From the NCBI GenBank assembly GCA_002104945.1, contig MCFH01000030.1, forward strand, positions 558,001-622,000: a DNA stretch of 64,000 nt, given 5' to 3'. The notes below the pieces were generated by a model that was given only the letters and a program-made list of their open reading frames with translations, did no database searches and had not been told where the DNA came from. Position 1 is the stretch's first letter; each line of letters begins with the position of its first letter. The translations under genes and the position numbers were made by a program. The stretch comes from Piromyces finnis. Taxonomy: Eukaryota; Neocallimastigomycota; Neocallimastigomycetes; Neocallimastigales; Neocallimastigaceae. Below, one piece after another: positions 54,101 through 63,817 of this stretch.

Positions 54101-54870
54101 AAGATGCTAAAAAGAGTTAATGAATGGGCATTGTATAATGAAATGGAATTTGGTATCCAGAAATGTTCAATAATGATGATTCGTCCTGAACCAGTAGAAA
54201 ATCAGAGCAAGAAAGATCCAACGTTTTATTTATTATGAAAACCCATTCCAACTACTGATTGCTACATCTATATTTGTGTTTCATTTGATAAGAATTTTTC
54301 CCTTAAATCAGTTATGAAAGCTCTTAATAACAAGGCTTTGAAAGGACTTTTCTCGTTCAGTAAATTCTTACGGAATCATTTCAAAAGATTTGAATATTCC
54401 TCCAATGTTGGCCAAATGCGCATTAGCTAATGTTACATGTTTTAACAAGTGAAAAAAATCAAAATACGTTATCTCACACCTTGTCAATTACATTCCTAAA
54501 TTTAGAAAATATACATGGTGCAAATCAAGTAAGACACTTGATAAAAAATTAAAGAAGCATGGAGATGTTAAAGCAGTTAAAAACTTTTATTGGAAAGATC
54601 TCAAAGGAAATTCAATGAAAGCGAAATACTACGATGATAATAAATTTATTGAAACTAAAGATTTTATTAGATTATGTTATATTATGTTATAAGTATCCAG
54701 AGTTTGCCTATGGTTTCTACTGGCTATTGAAACAAGAAGCGGATACAAGTTGGATGCTAGAATTTCAAAAGCTGCTAAATTTGTTGATCCAATTTGTCCT
54801 AACTATTGGTCAGCAATGGTTAGGACAAATTGGATCAGCAATGGTCAATGTTCAAAAGGTTTGAAGCAGC
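51167..54870 (+). pseudogene. LINE polyprotein remnant: RRM-like, endonuclease, RT
   Basis: The 5' part (51167-51500) encodes an RRM-like fold: FFIRGI as beta 1, SVSMLWEKLEVIL as helix 1, VISVKYF as beta 2 and NIHFSL as beta 3. A frame break near 51395 follows. From there one frame runs through the end of the RRM-like part, a Gln/Asn/Ser linker and into the endonuclease (SWNTNGW at about 51875, FQE). It ends at a TGG-to-TAG stop at 52266-52268. Later stops and shifts break up the rest of the endonuclease and the RT, where RPEQFGFRKKEESI, LSPILFNLFIND and FADDIVICAP are still legible. It cannot make an active protein, but it shows the ancestral layout. Confidence 0.85.
54786..54836. repeat. 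Perfect 18-bp inverted repeat at a deletion scar in LINE copy 3
   Basis: Arms 54786-54803 and 54819-54836 are exact reverse complements around a 15-nt loop. The arm sequence belongs to the RT C-terminal coding region, and the loop belongs to the end of the coding region and the start of the 3' UTR. The short sequence TCAGCAATGG occurs both in the loop and just after the second arm. Confidence 0.9.
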
Positions 54871-55187
54871 ATCCAAGAACATCAATGCTGAAGAAACAGT
54901 AAGACAGGTTAAGAGGGCCAGCGCAACCAATAGAGATCATAATTTTGTTCCATGACAAAATTTTGATCTTTAACTCGGTGTCCCATTGGAAGTCAAATAC
55001 TTTAGTATAATAGTGGCTTTCTTACTTTAATTAAAATGATCAGAATACATTATACCTAATTTTTATTCATTTGTGTTGATTTTAAACCTATTTTTTAATT
55101 TTTATTTTTATTTTTTTATAAAATGTATTATAATTTTAATTAAATTAATAATAAAATTTAAAAAATATTTGATGTCATTAAAAAAAA

Positions 55188-56962
55188 AAAAAGTTTTTTT
55201 TCCCCATATTCTTATGTTGTAGGACTTGTGAAATTTCTTACCAATGACATACCAATTGTGATTTTTGGCTTTTACACAATGATCGATAGATATAAGTACT
55301 CTAGGAATACCAACTGTTACTGGGAGTATCGATGTTGAAAAGAAAAAGGCAAAAAAGAAATTCAGATACAGAATCAAATGATAAATAATAATAATATTCA
55401 CAAGGAATCAGCATCAAAGAACGGGAAGAGTTAGAAGTTCTTTTCGTCCTTTTTTTTACTATGTGGTTTTCTTTTATTCATTTAAGTTTCATTTTAATTT
55501 TTATATATTTTATTATTTAATTTTATCTTTTTTTTTATATTTTTATATATATAATATAATTTAATTAAATTATAGCTATTAATAAATAAAAATTACATAG
55601 CTTTAATATTAATAGTCAAAAAAATAAAATAAAATAAAATAAAATTATATAAATATATTATCAACAGATATTAGTTTAACATTATCTAATATATACTAAA
55701 TAACTATTTTTGAATATTTTTAATTCATTTATAAAACTAAAGATTTTAAATTTATTATATTGTATCCCCTTCCATTTGTAGTTTCAAAAAATTTCAAGGG
55801 ATATGTTTATTATTATCCATAATAATATGGTAAATATTAATTTCATTCAAAATATTATTTGCTTTTTATCATAAAGATCTATATAAATTCAATGTATCTT
55901 TATCGTCAGTAATTTTTTAACACTCTATTTAATTCATAGGAATTCATAAATATAATATATTAGTTGTTTATTACACATTACACATTGATATTATAATATT
56001 TTAATTTTATCATTCTTTGTGAATCAATTCTTTTTTCTATGTTATAATTTAGTTAATATTTAAAAAAAATAAAAATGAATCTCAGTTTATTTATTTTAAA
56101 AAATTTTTATGACTTCTACAACAAAAACTAATTGTAATCCTAGAATAATAATATTAATAAAAGAAATAATGGTTTCCTCTATTTCTATATGTAATTTGAT
56201 AGATTCTGAAAATCTATCAACAGGAAAAAAATTTTCCCTTATTTTAATGTTTTATTTCACTACATTTTTTACTATCTTCTTTTATAGGCAGGCATTTTAA
56301 TACTAATTTCTACTAATAAAAATAATGATAATAATATTAATGGCAACAATAGAATTTTACTACATTTTAATTCATTAATATGAACTTAATATTATTAATT
56401 ATTATAATAAAAAAAAGTTCATAATTTAATAATAATAAAAAAAATGTAATATCAAAATAAATAATAAGTTTAAATAATAGGTAATAATTATTGAAATTTA
56501 TTATCATATTTTATAAAAGTTTTTTCAATATTAAAAAAATAATTTTAATTAATATGATCTTTGAATTGAAAAAATAGTTTTTTTTTATTTAAATCTTAAA
56601 AATGGTTGATCCATTTAAAAATGTAAAATCTTAAAAAAAACCTAATATATAATATCTAATATATTATAATATTAATTAAATAACTTATAATAATATTAAT
56701 ATAAAAATAAAAAATAAAATTAAAGAAATAAGAAAAAAGAAAGTAAAACCTAATTTATTAAGGATATTTTAATTAACGAATCATATTAAATCAATGAATA
56801 TTAATTATTAAAAAGTTTAAAATGTTATTTATTGTAAATATAATTATATTGTTATCACTTTTATTTTTAAATTTATTGCCTTGTTTTTACAATTTAACAA
56901 AATAAATTATTATTTTTAAAAAACACATAATCATAATAAAAATCATTTAAATTATAAAAAAA
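55188..56962. other. Intergenic region with a possible gene relic at its start
   Basis: 55200-55440 has mixed base composition. One plus-strand frame reads DRYKYSRNTNCYWEYRC, faintly like a FLYWCH-type zinc finger, but it is broken on both sides. The rest is AT-rich. A frame of 63 codons at 56109-56300 has no recognisable feature. Confidence 0.45.
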
Positions 56963-57481
56963 ATGTCATCTTTTGAAATTGATAGTACTGAAACTTCAAC
57001 AATGATCTTGTCAAATAATTCTTACACTTCAGATGTAGAGTTATTTGAGGATATAGAAGTATCAAATGAAATGATTCAACCAAACCATTTAATTGAGGAA
57101 AAGGATTTTGATGAGGTCATTTCTGCAATTGAATACAATGTTCCAATTGCATATTTAGATTTATTAATTGAAAAAAAGAATTATCCACTTAACAAGTTCA
57201 TCATTTTCAAAAATGGTGAAATAAAGTCCCCATTATACGCTGCAATTTCTAACAATCATTTTAAAATTGCAGATTTCATTATCAGCAAAGGGGGTGATAT
57301 TAATTTTACTCAAAACAATATTAATATAGTCAAATTATTAATTGAAAAAAACTTACTCACCACTAAAATTCTTTTATATCTTTTAAACAAAAATTGGAAT
57401 ATAATGGAGATTAAAGATTATATTTACGATTATAGTTTTAACTTCAATTTAGCATCCAAATATATCAAGTATAATTGTTAA
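56963..57481 (+). CDS. Small ankyrin-like protein, probably truncated
   Basis: An intronless frame of 172 residues starting in good context (AAAAAAATG). The first ~45 residues are acidic and Ser/Thr-rich. Residues about 50-150 contain degenerate ankyrin repeats (SPLYAAISNNHFKIADFIIS, GGDINFT, NIVKLLIEKN). Such proteins form large families in anaerobic fungi and usually carry more repeats than this. The stop at 57479-57481 lies at, or within a few bases of, the edge of the degenerate Copia element on the opposite strand. The gene may therefore have lost its 3' part to that rearrangement. Partner and function are unknown. Confidence 0.6.
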   Translation: MSSFEIDSTETSTMILSNNSYTSDVELFEDIEVSNEMIQPNHLIEEKDFDEVISAIEYNVPIAYLDLLIEKKNYPLNKFIIFKNGEIKSPLYAAISNNHFKIADFIISKGGDINFTQNNINIVKLLIEKNLLTTKILLYLLNKNWNIMEIKDYIYDYSFNFNLASKYIKYNC

Positions 57482-57631
57482 GATTATTTTCATCTTGAAA
57501 AATTTCTTCTGTGTAACCATCATCACTATTTTCATGATTATTATTTTGCTGAAAAATTTCTTCTGTGTAACTATCCTCACTGATATTATTATAATTATTG
57601 TCAAAATTATTCTTGATTTTAATTATGGTAG
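57482..57631 (-). pseudogene. Copia polyprotein remnant beyond the integrase
   Basis: The frame of the integrase part resumes after SINE A and its target duplication. It contains two copies of a short Asp/Ser-rich unit (DSYTEEIFQ, DGYTEEIFQ) with Asn-rich spacers, of the kind found in the linker between integrase and RT. It stops at the edge of the ankyrin-like gene. Confidence 0.55.
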
Positions 57632-57643
57632 GATAGTGGTTGG

Positions 57644-58205
57644 TTTTTTTTTTTTTTTTTTTTTTTTTTTAACTTCCGAGTGCATTTCTCCCATCGATCA
57701 GAGTTAGCTCCAATGGTGGTTCTTAGAGAAACGTTGGCTCATTCCTATTGCTAGGTGGTTGTGACCCTCCTGGTCTGTCATACTGTTTCTTCAGCTTCAA
57801 CGCTCACTTAATCCATGTACATTAGATGCATGTCGTTGTACGATATTTCACAACTACAATGCTAAGCCTCTTATAGTCAATTTGATCACGTGTCAACCGC
57901 CCCCTAATGTTTACACTTAAATTGATTAAGGAATATTATGTGTTTTTGGCATAGCCTAAGTCACCACTTATTAAGTTCTAATTTGGAATGTACCATGTAC
58001 ACTAGACCCTCTCAGGCCGGCTAGACGAGTGTTATTATCATAGTAGTAAATTAGAAAGTTCATTTATACTTACCTGAATATCATAACCCAACCCATGGCA
58101 AACCCAGTGGGAAAATCCACAGGCACTGACATCTGCGGGGTCGAACCAGAAGCCTTATGTATGCTAAGGAAACGCCTTAACAACCAGGATAAAAACTGGA
58201 ACGAC
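57644..58205 (-). mobile_element. tRNA-derived SINE, copy A
   Basis: A 562-bp element read on the minus strand, from GTCGTTCCAG at 58205 to an A tail (T run on the plus strand, 57644-57670). The sequence GATAGTGGTTGG occurs on both sides (57632-57643 and 58206-58217), a clean target duplication inside Copia coding sequence. The pol III B box (GGTTCGACCCC, complement of 58137-58147) and the A-box-like TGGTTGTTAAGG (complement of 58175-58186) are present. GC content is much higher than in the surroundings. It is nearly identical to copy B. Confidence 0.85.
58137..58186 (-). promoter_or_regulatory. Internal pol III promoter of SINE A (A and B boxes)
   Basis: The B box exactly fits GGTTCGANNCC. 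The A-box-like element is less perfect. Their spacing is about 39 nt start to start, close to that in tRNA genes. Confidence 0.65.
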
Positions 58206-58217
58206 GATAGTGGTTGG

Positions 58218-58973
58218 TATCGATCTCCTCATAGTTAGATTCCTGATCATGTTTATATACCATTGTACCATTAGAAATTTTTGTTTTTGAAATATTAGAG
58301 TAACCAGGATTGTTGCCGGATACAATTTTGAGATTGCCTGGTTTTTCTTCTATGAAAATTGCTTCTCTTACTAAATGTATATTATGATCGTAGAAATCCA
58401 TAATTATAAAACAGTGAGTATTATTATTAAATCCTAAGTAAATTCCTTTTCTGGAGTTGATATCAAATTTTCTTTTGTTTTGGTTGAAATTCTTATAGTA
58501 TGCAATGCAACCAAAAGTTTTTAAATAGTTTAGATTTATCTTTTTATTGAAGTATATTTCATTAGGAATTTTATTGGAAATACAACTGTGTGGTATTATA
58601 TTATAAATATATACAGCATGTTTTACTGCATATTCCCAAAAGTTTAAACTAAGTTTTGCCCAAAACAAAATTGTTTTAACGCACGATGTAATAGTTCTGT
58701 TGAAACGTTCAGCTATCCCATTGTTTTGAGGATTGTAAGGTGGGGAAAATTCTTTCTTAATACCATTTCGTTTACAAAAATTTAATAATTTTTTATTATT
58801 GTATTCTTTTCCATTATCAGACTTAAAGATTTTAATTTTTTCATTTTGGTAGTTATTGTTGATTAATTTAATAAAATTGATAGTCGTACTAGTAACATCT
58901 GATTTGTTTTTTAGATTAAATACCCAACCTTTTCTAGTAGCTTCGTCAATAAAAGTTAGAATATATTTATATT
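58218..58973 (-). pseudogene. Copia integrase, catalytic core and C-terminal part
   Basis: The frame reads YKYILTFIDEATRKGWVF, then FKSDNGKEY (second catalytic Asp), SPPYNPQNNGIAERFNRTI (catalytic Glu in GIAERFNR) and FWEYAVKHAVYIYNIIPHS. The family-typical KTFGCIAY and KGIYLGFN follow further on. It is intact as a stretch but cut upstream by the solo LTR, and downstream it runs into SINE A. The first catalytic Asp lies on the other side of the LTR. Confidence 0.85.
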
Positions 58974-59348
58974 TGTAACGAAATATTATAATAATAAACA
59001 CACACACTCTAATGTATCAAATATATATGTATTTTTTTTAATAATGTTTATTTATTAAATTTATTATTATAATACGACTAACTCGCTAGGTCAGTGTATT
59101 ATCAAACTAAAGACGAAACAAAAAAAAAAACTAATTTTTATTAATTATTAATAAAAACACTAAAGAACTATTTTATCTTTCTTATTCTCTCTTTTATACA
59201 TGAAAATTATTTTTTTTTTTTTAATACAATTTGATAAGTGAATTAATTACTTAATGATTGGTTATAAAAATATAATTATGAAATTTTCATTAATCTAACC
59301 TTAATGATTTTCTAGTCTAACCCTTATCATTAGATATACCTCATTACA
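58974..59348. mobile_element. Solo LTR, 375 bp, with 5-bp target duplication
   Basis: The segment begins TGTAACG and ends CATTACA, with terminal inverted TGTAA/TTACA. It is flanked on both sides by ATATT (58969-58973 and 59349-59353). Removing it and one ATATT restores the Copia integrase frame exactly. It has no coding capacity. It must come from a second LTR family by recombination between its two LTRs. Its own orientation is not clear. Confidence 0.85.
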
Positions 59349-59353
59349 ATATT

Positions 59354-59591
59354 GATTTATTGATGGTGGTAAAGGTCCCATAACATCGGAATGAATAACT
59401 TCGTTTCTTCTAGTCGCTTTGGGTGGGATTCCATTGTGTGGTTTTCTATTTAATTTTGATATTTTACAATGTAGGCATTCATTATTTTCAATTTTGTGTG
59501 ACTTTAAAAAATTTTCTAGATTTTTGTTATAGTAATGTCCTAATCTATTGTGCCATATATTATTTGATAAATTTTCATTGATACAATATAT
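59354..59591 (-). pseudogene. Copia GAG-pre-integrase zinc-binding region and start of integrase
   Basis: The frame reads IWHNRLGHYYNKNLENFL, then CLHCKISK (the His-His-Cys-Cys site of the pre-integrase domain). RNEVIHSDVMGPLPP follows, with the first catalytic Asp of the integrase core. Upstream it is cut by the 1.33-kb insert at KKIY/CINEN; downstream by the solo LTR. Confidence 0.85.
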
Positions 59592-60922
59592 TGTTACGGT
59601 TCGAGGAATTTACTTTTATTTATAAAATATTAATAAATTTATTAATACTCAAAAATAATATTAAAATGAAATAAGAAAAATTGTTTTATTAATAAAATTG
59701 TTTTATTAAGATATTAATATAAAATTATAAAATAAAATAAAAATAAAAATAAAAATATCTGTATATTCTCTAATTCTTATAATATACACCTTTTTATACT
59801 TTTTGTAAAAAATTAAGTAGTGTTAATTAAAAGAATTAGTCTTTAATTATTTACATTAATTTTAGTATTTAAATTACTTTTAAATGAATAATAAAATTAC
59901 ATTACTATTATAATAAATATTTATACATATTATTAAATTGATTAACATACATTAAAAGTTTACTTTAAATATATTTAACTAAAGAATTTTACTATTTTAC
60001 AGAAATATTATTCATAATTTTAATTAATAAAAATTCATTAACTTGATAAATTAAACTAAAAGTTCAATAAACTATAATTTTCAATATATTATTATTACTA
60101 AATTAATTTTTAAGTTTAATAAAATAAAATTTAAGTTCAATAAAAATAATTATTAATAATTTTAAATATAATTTAAGTGTATACATTAATTTACAAATAA
60201 GAATATTGTAAAGTTTTCATACATTTAGGAACAATAATGGATTAGGTCATAATCATTAATTATGACAAGAATAACATTATTTGTTGGTTCCTTAACAATA
60301 TTGATAAATAATAATTATAAATATATTATACATTTGATATTAGTAGAAAATTTTATTATAAAATAATTATTAAATAATTTTATATAGTTTATTATAAAAA
60401 TATAATTTACATAAAATCAAATATTTTATAAATTTATATATTTGATTGGGTTAAATTATAAAAATAATTTTTAATATAAAGAATAATAATAATTTTTAGT
60501 AGAAAATAAGAAGACTTAGATTATTAATAATAAGTTAAATTTTAATAATAGTTAATATAATTAATTAGTGAATACATAATAATATTTAAAAAGACAAAAA
60601 TAAGTTTTTATATAATAAAAATTATTGTTAAAAAGAGCGTAAGAACAATAAATAAAAGAAAATATAAAAACGAAATTAAACTTGTCTAATTTGTAATTAT
60701 TGTGTTAATAATAAATAATATTTTATAGAATAAATCTGGTGTTATTATTCTATATAAATATTATTAAATAATAAAACTATTAAAACTATAAAATAGCTTA
60801 AAATAAATTAATAAAACTAGTAGATATTGTTAAAGCTCGTACAATAGCTGTCGAGATAAAACAATATAAGATAACAGAAGAAGTAGTTAAAAAGTTGTAA
60901 TATAACTACCAATCCGTTATCA
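59592..60922. mobile_element. Unidentified 1.33-kb AT-rich insert in Copia
   Basis: It starts TGTTACGG and ends CCGTTATCA, loosely complementary ends of LTR type. The flanks are CAATATAT on the left and AATATC on the right, an imperfect target duplication. There is no coding capacity. It could be a long solo LTR or a non-autonomous element. Its right boundary is uncertain because SINE B sits seven bases further on. Confidence 0.45.
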
Positions 60923-60929
60923 ATATCTT

Positions 60930-61482
60930 GTCGTTCCAGTTTTTATCCTGGTTGTTAAGGCGTTTCCTTAGCATACATAAGGCTTCTGGTTCGACCCCGC
61001 AGATGTCAGTGCCTGTGGATTTTCCCACTGGGTTTGCCATGGGTTGGGTTATGATATTCAGGAAAGTATAAATGAACTTTCTAATTTACTACTATGATAA
61101 TAACACTCGTCTAGCCGGCCTGAGAGGGTCTAGTGTACATGGTACATTCCAAATTAGAACTTAATAAGTGGTGACTTAGGCTATGCCAAAAACACATAAT
61201 ATTCCTTAATCAATTTAAGTGTAAACATTAGGGGGCGGTTGACACGTGATCAAATTGACTATAAGAGGCTTAGCATTGTAGTTGTGAAATATCGTACAAC
61301 GACATGCATCTAATGTACATGGATTAAGTGAGCGTTGAAGCTGAAGAAACAGTATGACAGACCAGGAGGGTCACAACCACCTAGCAATAGGAATGAGCCA
61401 ACGTTTCTCTAAGAACCACCATTGGAGCTAACTCTGATCGATGGGAGAAATGCACTCGGAAGTTAAAAAAAAAAAAAAAAAA
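60930..61482 (+). mobile_element. tRNA-derived SINE, copy B
   Basis: The plus-strand copy starts GTCGTTCCAG and ends in an A run (61465-61482). By eye it is almost identical to copy A; one visible difference is CAGGAAAG here for CAGGTAAG there. The head contains an A-box-like element, the arm CCTTA-GCATACA-TAAGG (60966-60982) shaped like a tRNA anticodon arm, and a B box. The flanks CAATATCTT (left) and CAATATATCTT (right) may be a target duplication altered by an AT indel. Confidence 0.82.
60949..60998 (+). promoter_or_regulatory. Internal pol III promoter of SINE B (A and B boxes)
   Basis: A-box-like TGGTTGTTAAGG is at 60949-60960 and B box GGTTCGACCCC at 60988-60998. The D-arm-like GTTAAGGCG resembles class II (Leu/Ser) tRNAs. 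Confidence 0.65.
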
Positions 61483-61814
61483 CAATATATCTTTTTATCA
61501 TTGAAATTATTATTTTGTGTTTTAATTTTGAAATTATTCCTTTTATTGACATGTGTTCTAAATATATTTTTATTATTGTATTTGATTATTAACTGTGGTT
61601 TGAAATTTTTATTAATTATTTCACAATTTATGTGTGATTGCGCTAATTTTATTCCACTTATTAGATTTTGTGCTATATCCTTGGAGTATAAAACCCTTTT
61701 TAATGTTATGTTATGGTTATTTAGTTTTCCTTCGTATGTACCGAATCCCTGAAATTCACAAGTAGTATTGTTGGCACACTTCATTTTTAATTTTTGTTCA
61801 ACAAAATTTCTTAA
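61483..61814 (-). pseudogene. Copia protease end and pre-integrase spacer
   Basis: The frame reads KMKCANNTTCEFQGFGTYEG, then NITLKRVLYSKDIAQNLISG, the standard region between the protease and the HHCC domain in Copia. At its head the protease active-site region is out of frame with the gag part by one base. At its downstream end it is cut at DKKIY by SINE B and the 1.33-kb insert. Confidence 0.75.
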
Positions 61815-61831
61815 AATACTTTTATCATTAG

Positions 61832-62817
61832 TTATGTGTTCAGAAGCACTGTGTCATATATCCAGGTAGTAGAGTTCGAAGATTTCTCATTATTTTCTTT
61901 ATTATTGATGTTATTAATATAGGCAAGTCCATCATTTGATAAAATTTCATCCATTTCTTTCTTGTTTAAATAATTGATGTTGTTTCTATTATAATTTCTT
62001 TTGTTATTTTGATATAGTTTCCTTCTGTTGTTGTTGCTGTTATTGTTGTATTTGTTGTATCTACTCTTGTTTTTTGTGTTATAACCGCATTCACTAGTAT
62101 TATGATTTTTCATATTGCATATATGACAGTATTTGCTTATTCTAGAGTTATTGTTGTTGCCCTTGTTAAATTTCATTATATTGTTAACTAAGTCAATGTC
62201 CATCATATCTTCATCATAGCTTCTTGTATTTCTAATTTCTTTATTTTTTCCTATATGGTAGAGTAATTTGTATTTATTTTTAATATCTTCATAAAGGTCA
62301 TTTGCAGTAGTTGTGGTTCCAGAAATGAAAATGATTTTTAGTTCTTTTGGCATACATCCTAAGAGATAATCTATTTTTTCTTGTTCAGTAATTGGTAACT
62401 TTTTCTTCTCCATTTGTTTAAATATGGACATCATTTTATTAGTTACGCTAAGTATTTCTTTGTGATTTTTGACCTTCATATCTCTTAATTTGTTCATCCA
62501 TTCTTGTAAAGTTACATCTTCGTCTTGCTCAAAGAGGATTTTTAAGTTTTCCATAAGTTCGTGGGCAGTATCAGTATCGGTTATCAGCGGGTAGATTTTA
62601 TCTTCAATATTGTTAAGTATAATAGATACAGCAGCTGCATTTTCCTTTTGTATTCTTAGGATTTCACCTGGATCTTGAATTTCATTAGTAGTAATATTTT
62701 GGTCTAAATAATTCTTGAGATTTAAAGCGGTGAGGATGCTGGTAATTCTTAATTTCCACTAAAATTGTCACCGTTAAGTGGACGTCCGTGGTTAGAAAGA
62801 ATACATTCGGTAGCCAT
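61832..62817 (-). pseudogene. Copia gag with CCHC knuckle, leading into a broken protease
   Basis: From an ATG at 62817 the gag starts MATECILSNHGRPLNGDNF. A one-base break and stop follow near 62758, and the frame continues with ALNLKNYLDQNITTNEIQD. The main gag frame (62554-61832) has ILFEQDEDVTLQEWMNKLRD, the CCHC knuckle YCHICNMKNHNTSECGYN and an Asn-rich tail. It ends at TWIYDT, just where the protease active site should read DTGAS. One base is missing there and the frame runs into a stop. Confidence 0.8.
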
Positions 62818-62830
62818 TGAGACTCTTAAT

Positions 62831-63817
62831 CTGAAAAGTAAATTTAGGTTTAATAAAGTTTATTTATTATGTTTATTAAATTTAATTTAATAAAGGTAAT
62901 TACAAAGATTTTAATAATACATTTACAAATTCCTTTTTATACTAAAGTATGTGGCTAATGTAAATTAGTAATACTATATGTTACGATTATTCTAAGAAAC
63001 ATTACATTAGTAATTACATTATAATTTTATTATTAATTAAAGTTTAATATTAGTAATATAAATTTTTATTAGTAATTTAAGTTCTAGCTAAATTCTATTC
63101 TTTCATGTTTAATTTAGGTTTATAATTATGTCAATTTATGATATAACTCGGTTCAATACAATTTTATTTTTAAGGGTTTTTGTGATTAAATACTAAATTT
63201 ATTAATAATATAATTTTTATATTAATTTTTTTTTTTATTTTTTTTTTCCAAATTTTAAATTAAAAAAAAAATGGTGGATTTTATTAAAGATCATGGAATT
63301 CCTTTAACTATATATATTGAAGTATTATAATAAATTCAATATAAATTAAAACATATTAATATATATGTGTTAAAAGGAAATTAATATAAATATGATAAAA
63401 TTTGAATAAAGATTTATATTTTAAAAAGTAAATATAAGATATATTTGAAAAATAATTATATTTATCTTTTATTTAAAAAAATAAATATTTTTAAATATTA
63501 ATAAAAGTATTAATAAAAAGACTAATATTATTTAAAAATATATTTATAAAGGGTAATAAAAGGTAATAAACAAATTAGAATAATTGATAAAACGGCGTTT
63601 ATTATAAACTTATTATTTTAATATTCTTTTTTAAAAATTTTAAAAAGATAAAAAAAAAAAAAAATAATAAAAATTATTATTTTAACTATTTTAACAATTT
63701 AATAGAATTATGTTTTAGCCTTTTATTTTAAAATTAATAATACTAATAATTATGGATATTAATTATTTGTTTGAATTTTTTCTTCTTATGTTATTAATAG
63801 GGAAAAAATAAAATAGA
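62831..63817. other. AT-rich region, probably including the Copia 5' LTR
   Basis: No gene seen. The 5' LTR of the Copia element should lie in 62831-63250, but I cannot place its ends. The right part presumably holds the promoter of the gene at 63818. Confidence 0.4.

Larger units (their letters stand above)
51093..55187 (+). mobile_element. LINE copy 3, nearly full length but heavily decayed
   Basis: The oldest of the three copies, with many stops and indels. It alone keeps the 5' coding part, starting at an ATG at 51167. The 3' UTR with its hairpin (54926-54989) and A tail (55176-55187) is present. A T-rich stretch before the element (AGTTTTTTTTTTCC, about 51079-51092) resembles the sequence after the A tail (AGTTTTTTTTCCCC), which may be the target duplication. 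That sets the 5' boundary used here, but the match is low-complexity. Internal losses include about 110 bp near 54375 and the whole knuckle and Asn/Ser region near 54803. Confidence 0.85.
57482..62830 (-). mobile_element. Copia-type LTR retrotransposon carcass with nested insertions
   Basis: Reading on the minus strand, gag, protease, GAG-pre-integrase and integrase remnants follow in Copia order, with transcription from about 62830 towards 57482. The reverse transcriptase, RNase H and 3' LTR are missing. The element is interrupted by a solo LTR (58974-59348), a 1.33-kb unidentified insert (59592-60922) and two SINE copies (57644-58205, 60930-61482). When these are set aside, the Copia frame reads on across each junction. 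The left edge abuts the ankyrin-like gene. I could not delimit the 5' LTR. Confidence 0.85.

Noticed and set aside
56109-56300. 63-codon frame with a hydrophobic end
   Set aside because: No family resemblance, no intron or promoter evidence, and a length common by chance here.
57495-57707. Plus-strand frame with two KNFFCVTI repeats and a Phe run
   Set aside because: It is the reverse of the Copia TEEIFQ units followed by the T run and tail of SINE A.
60930-61000. A functional tRNA gene in the SINE head
   Set aside because: The B box and anticodon-like arm are good, but the acceptor stem and most of the T stem do not pair and no universal T precedes the anticodon position. It is tRNA-derived, not a tRNA.
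61441-61752. Plus-strand hydrophobic frame starting in the end of SINE B
   Set aside because: It lies opposite the Copia protease/pre-integrase frame, which has recognisable family sequence.
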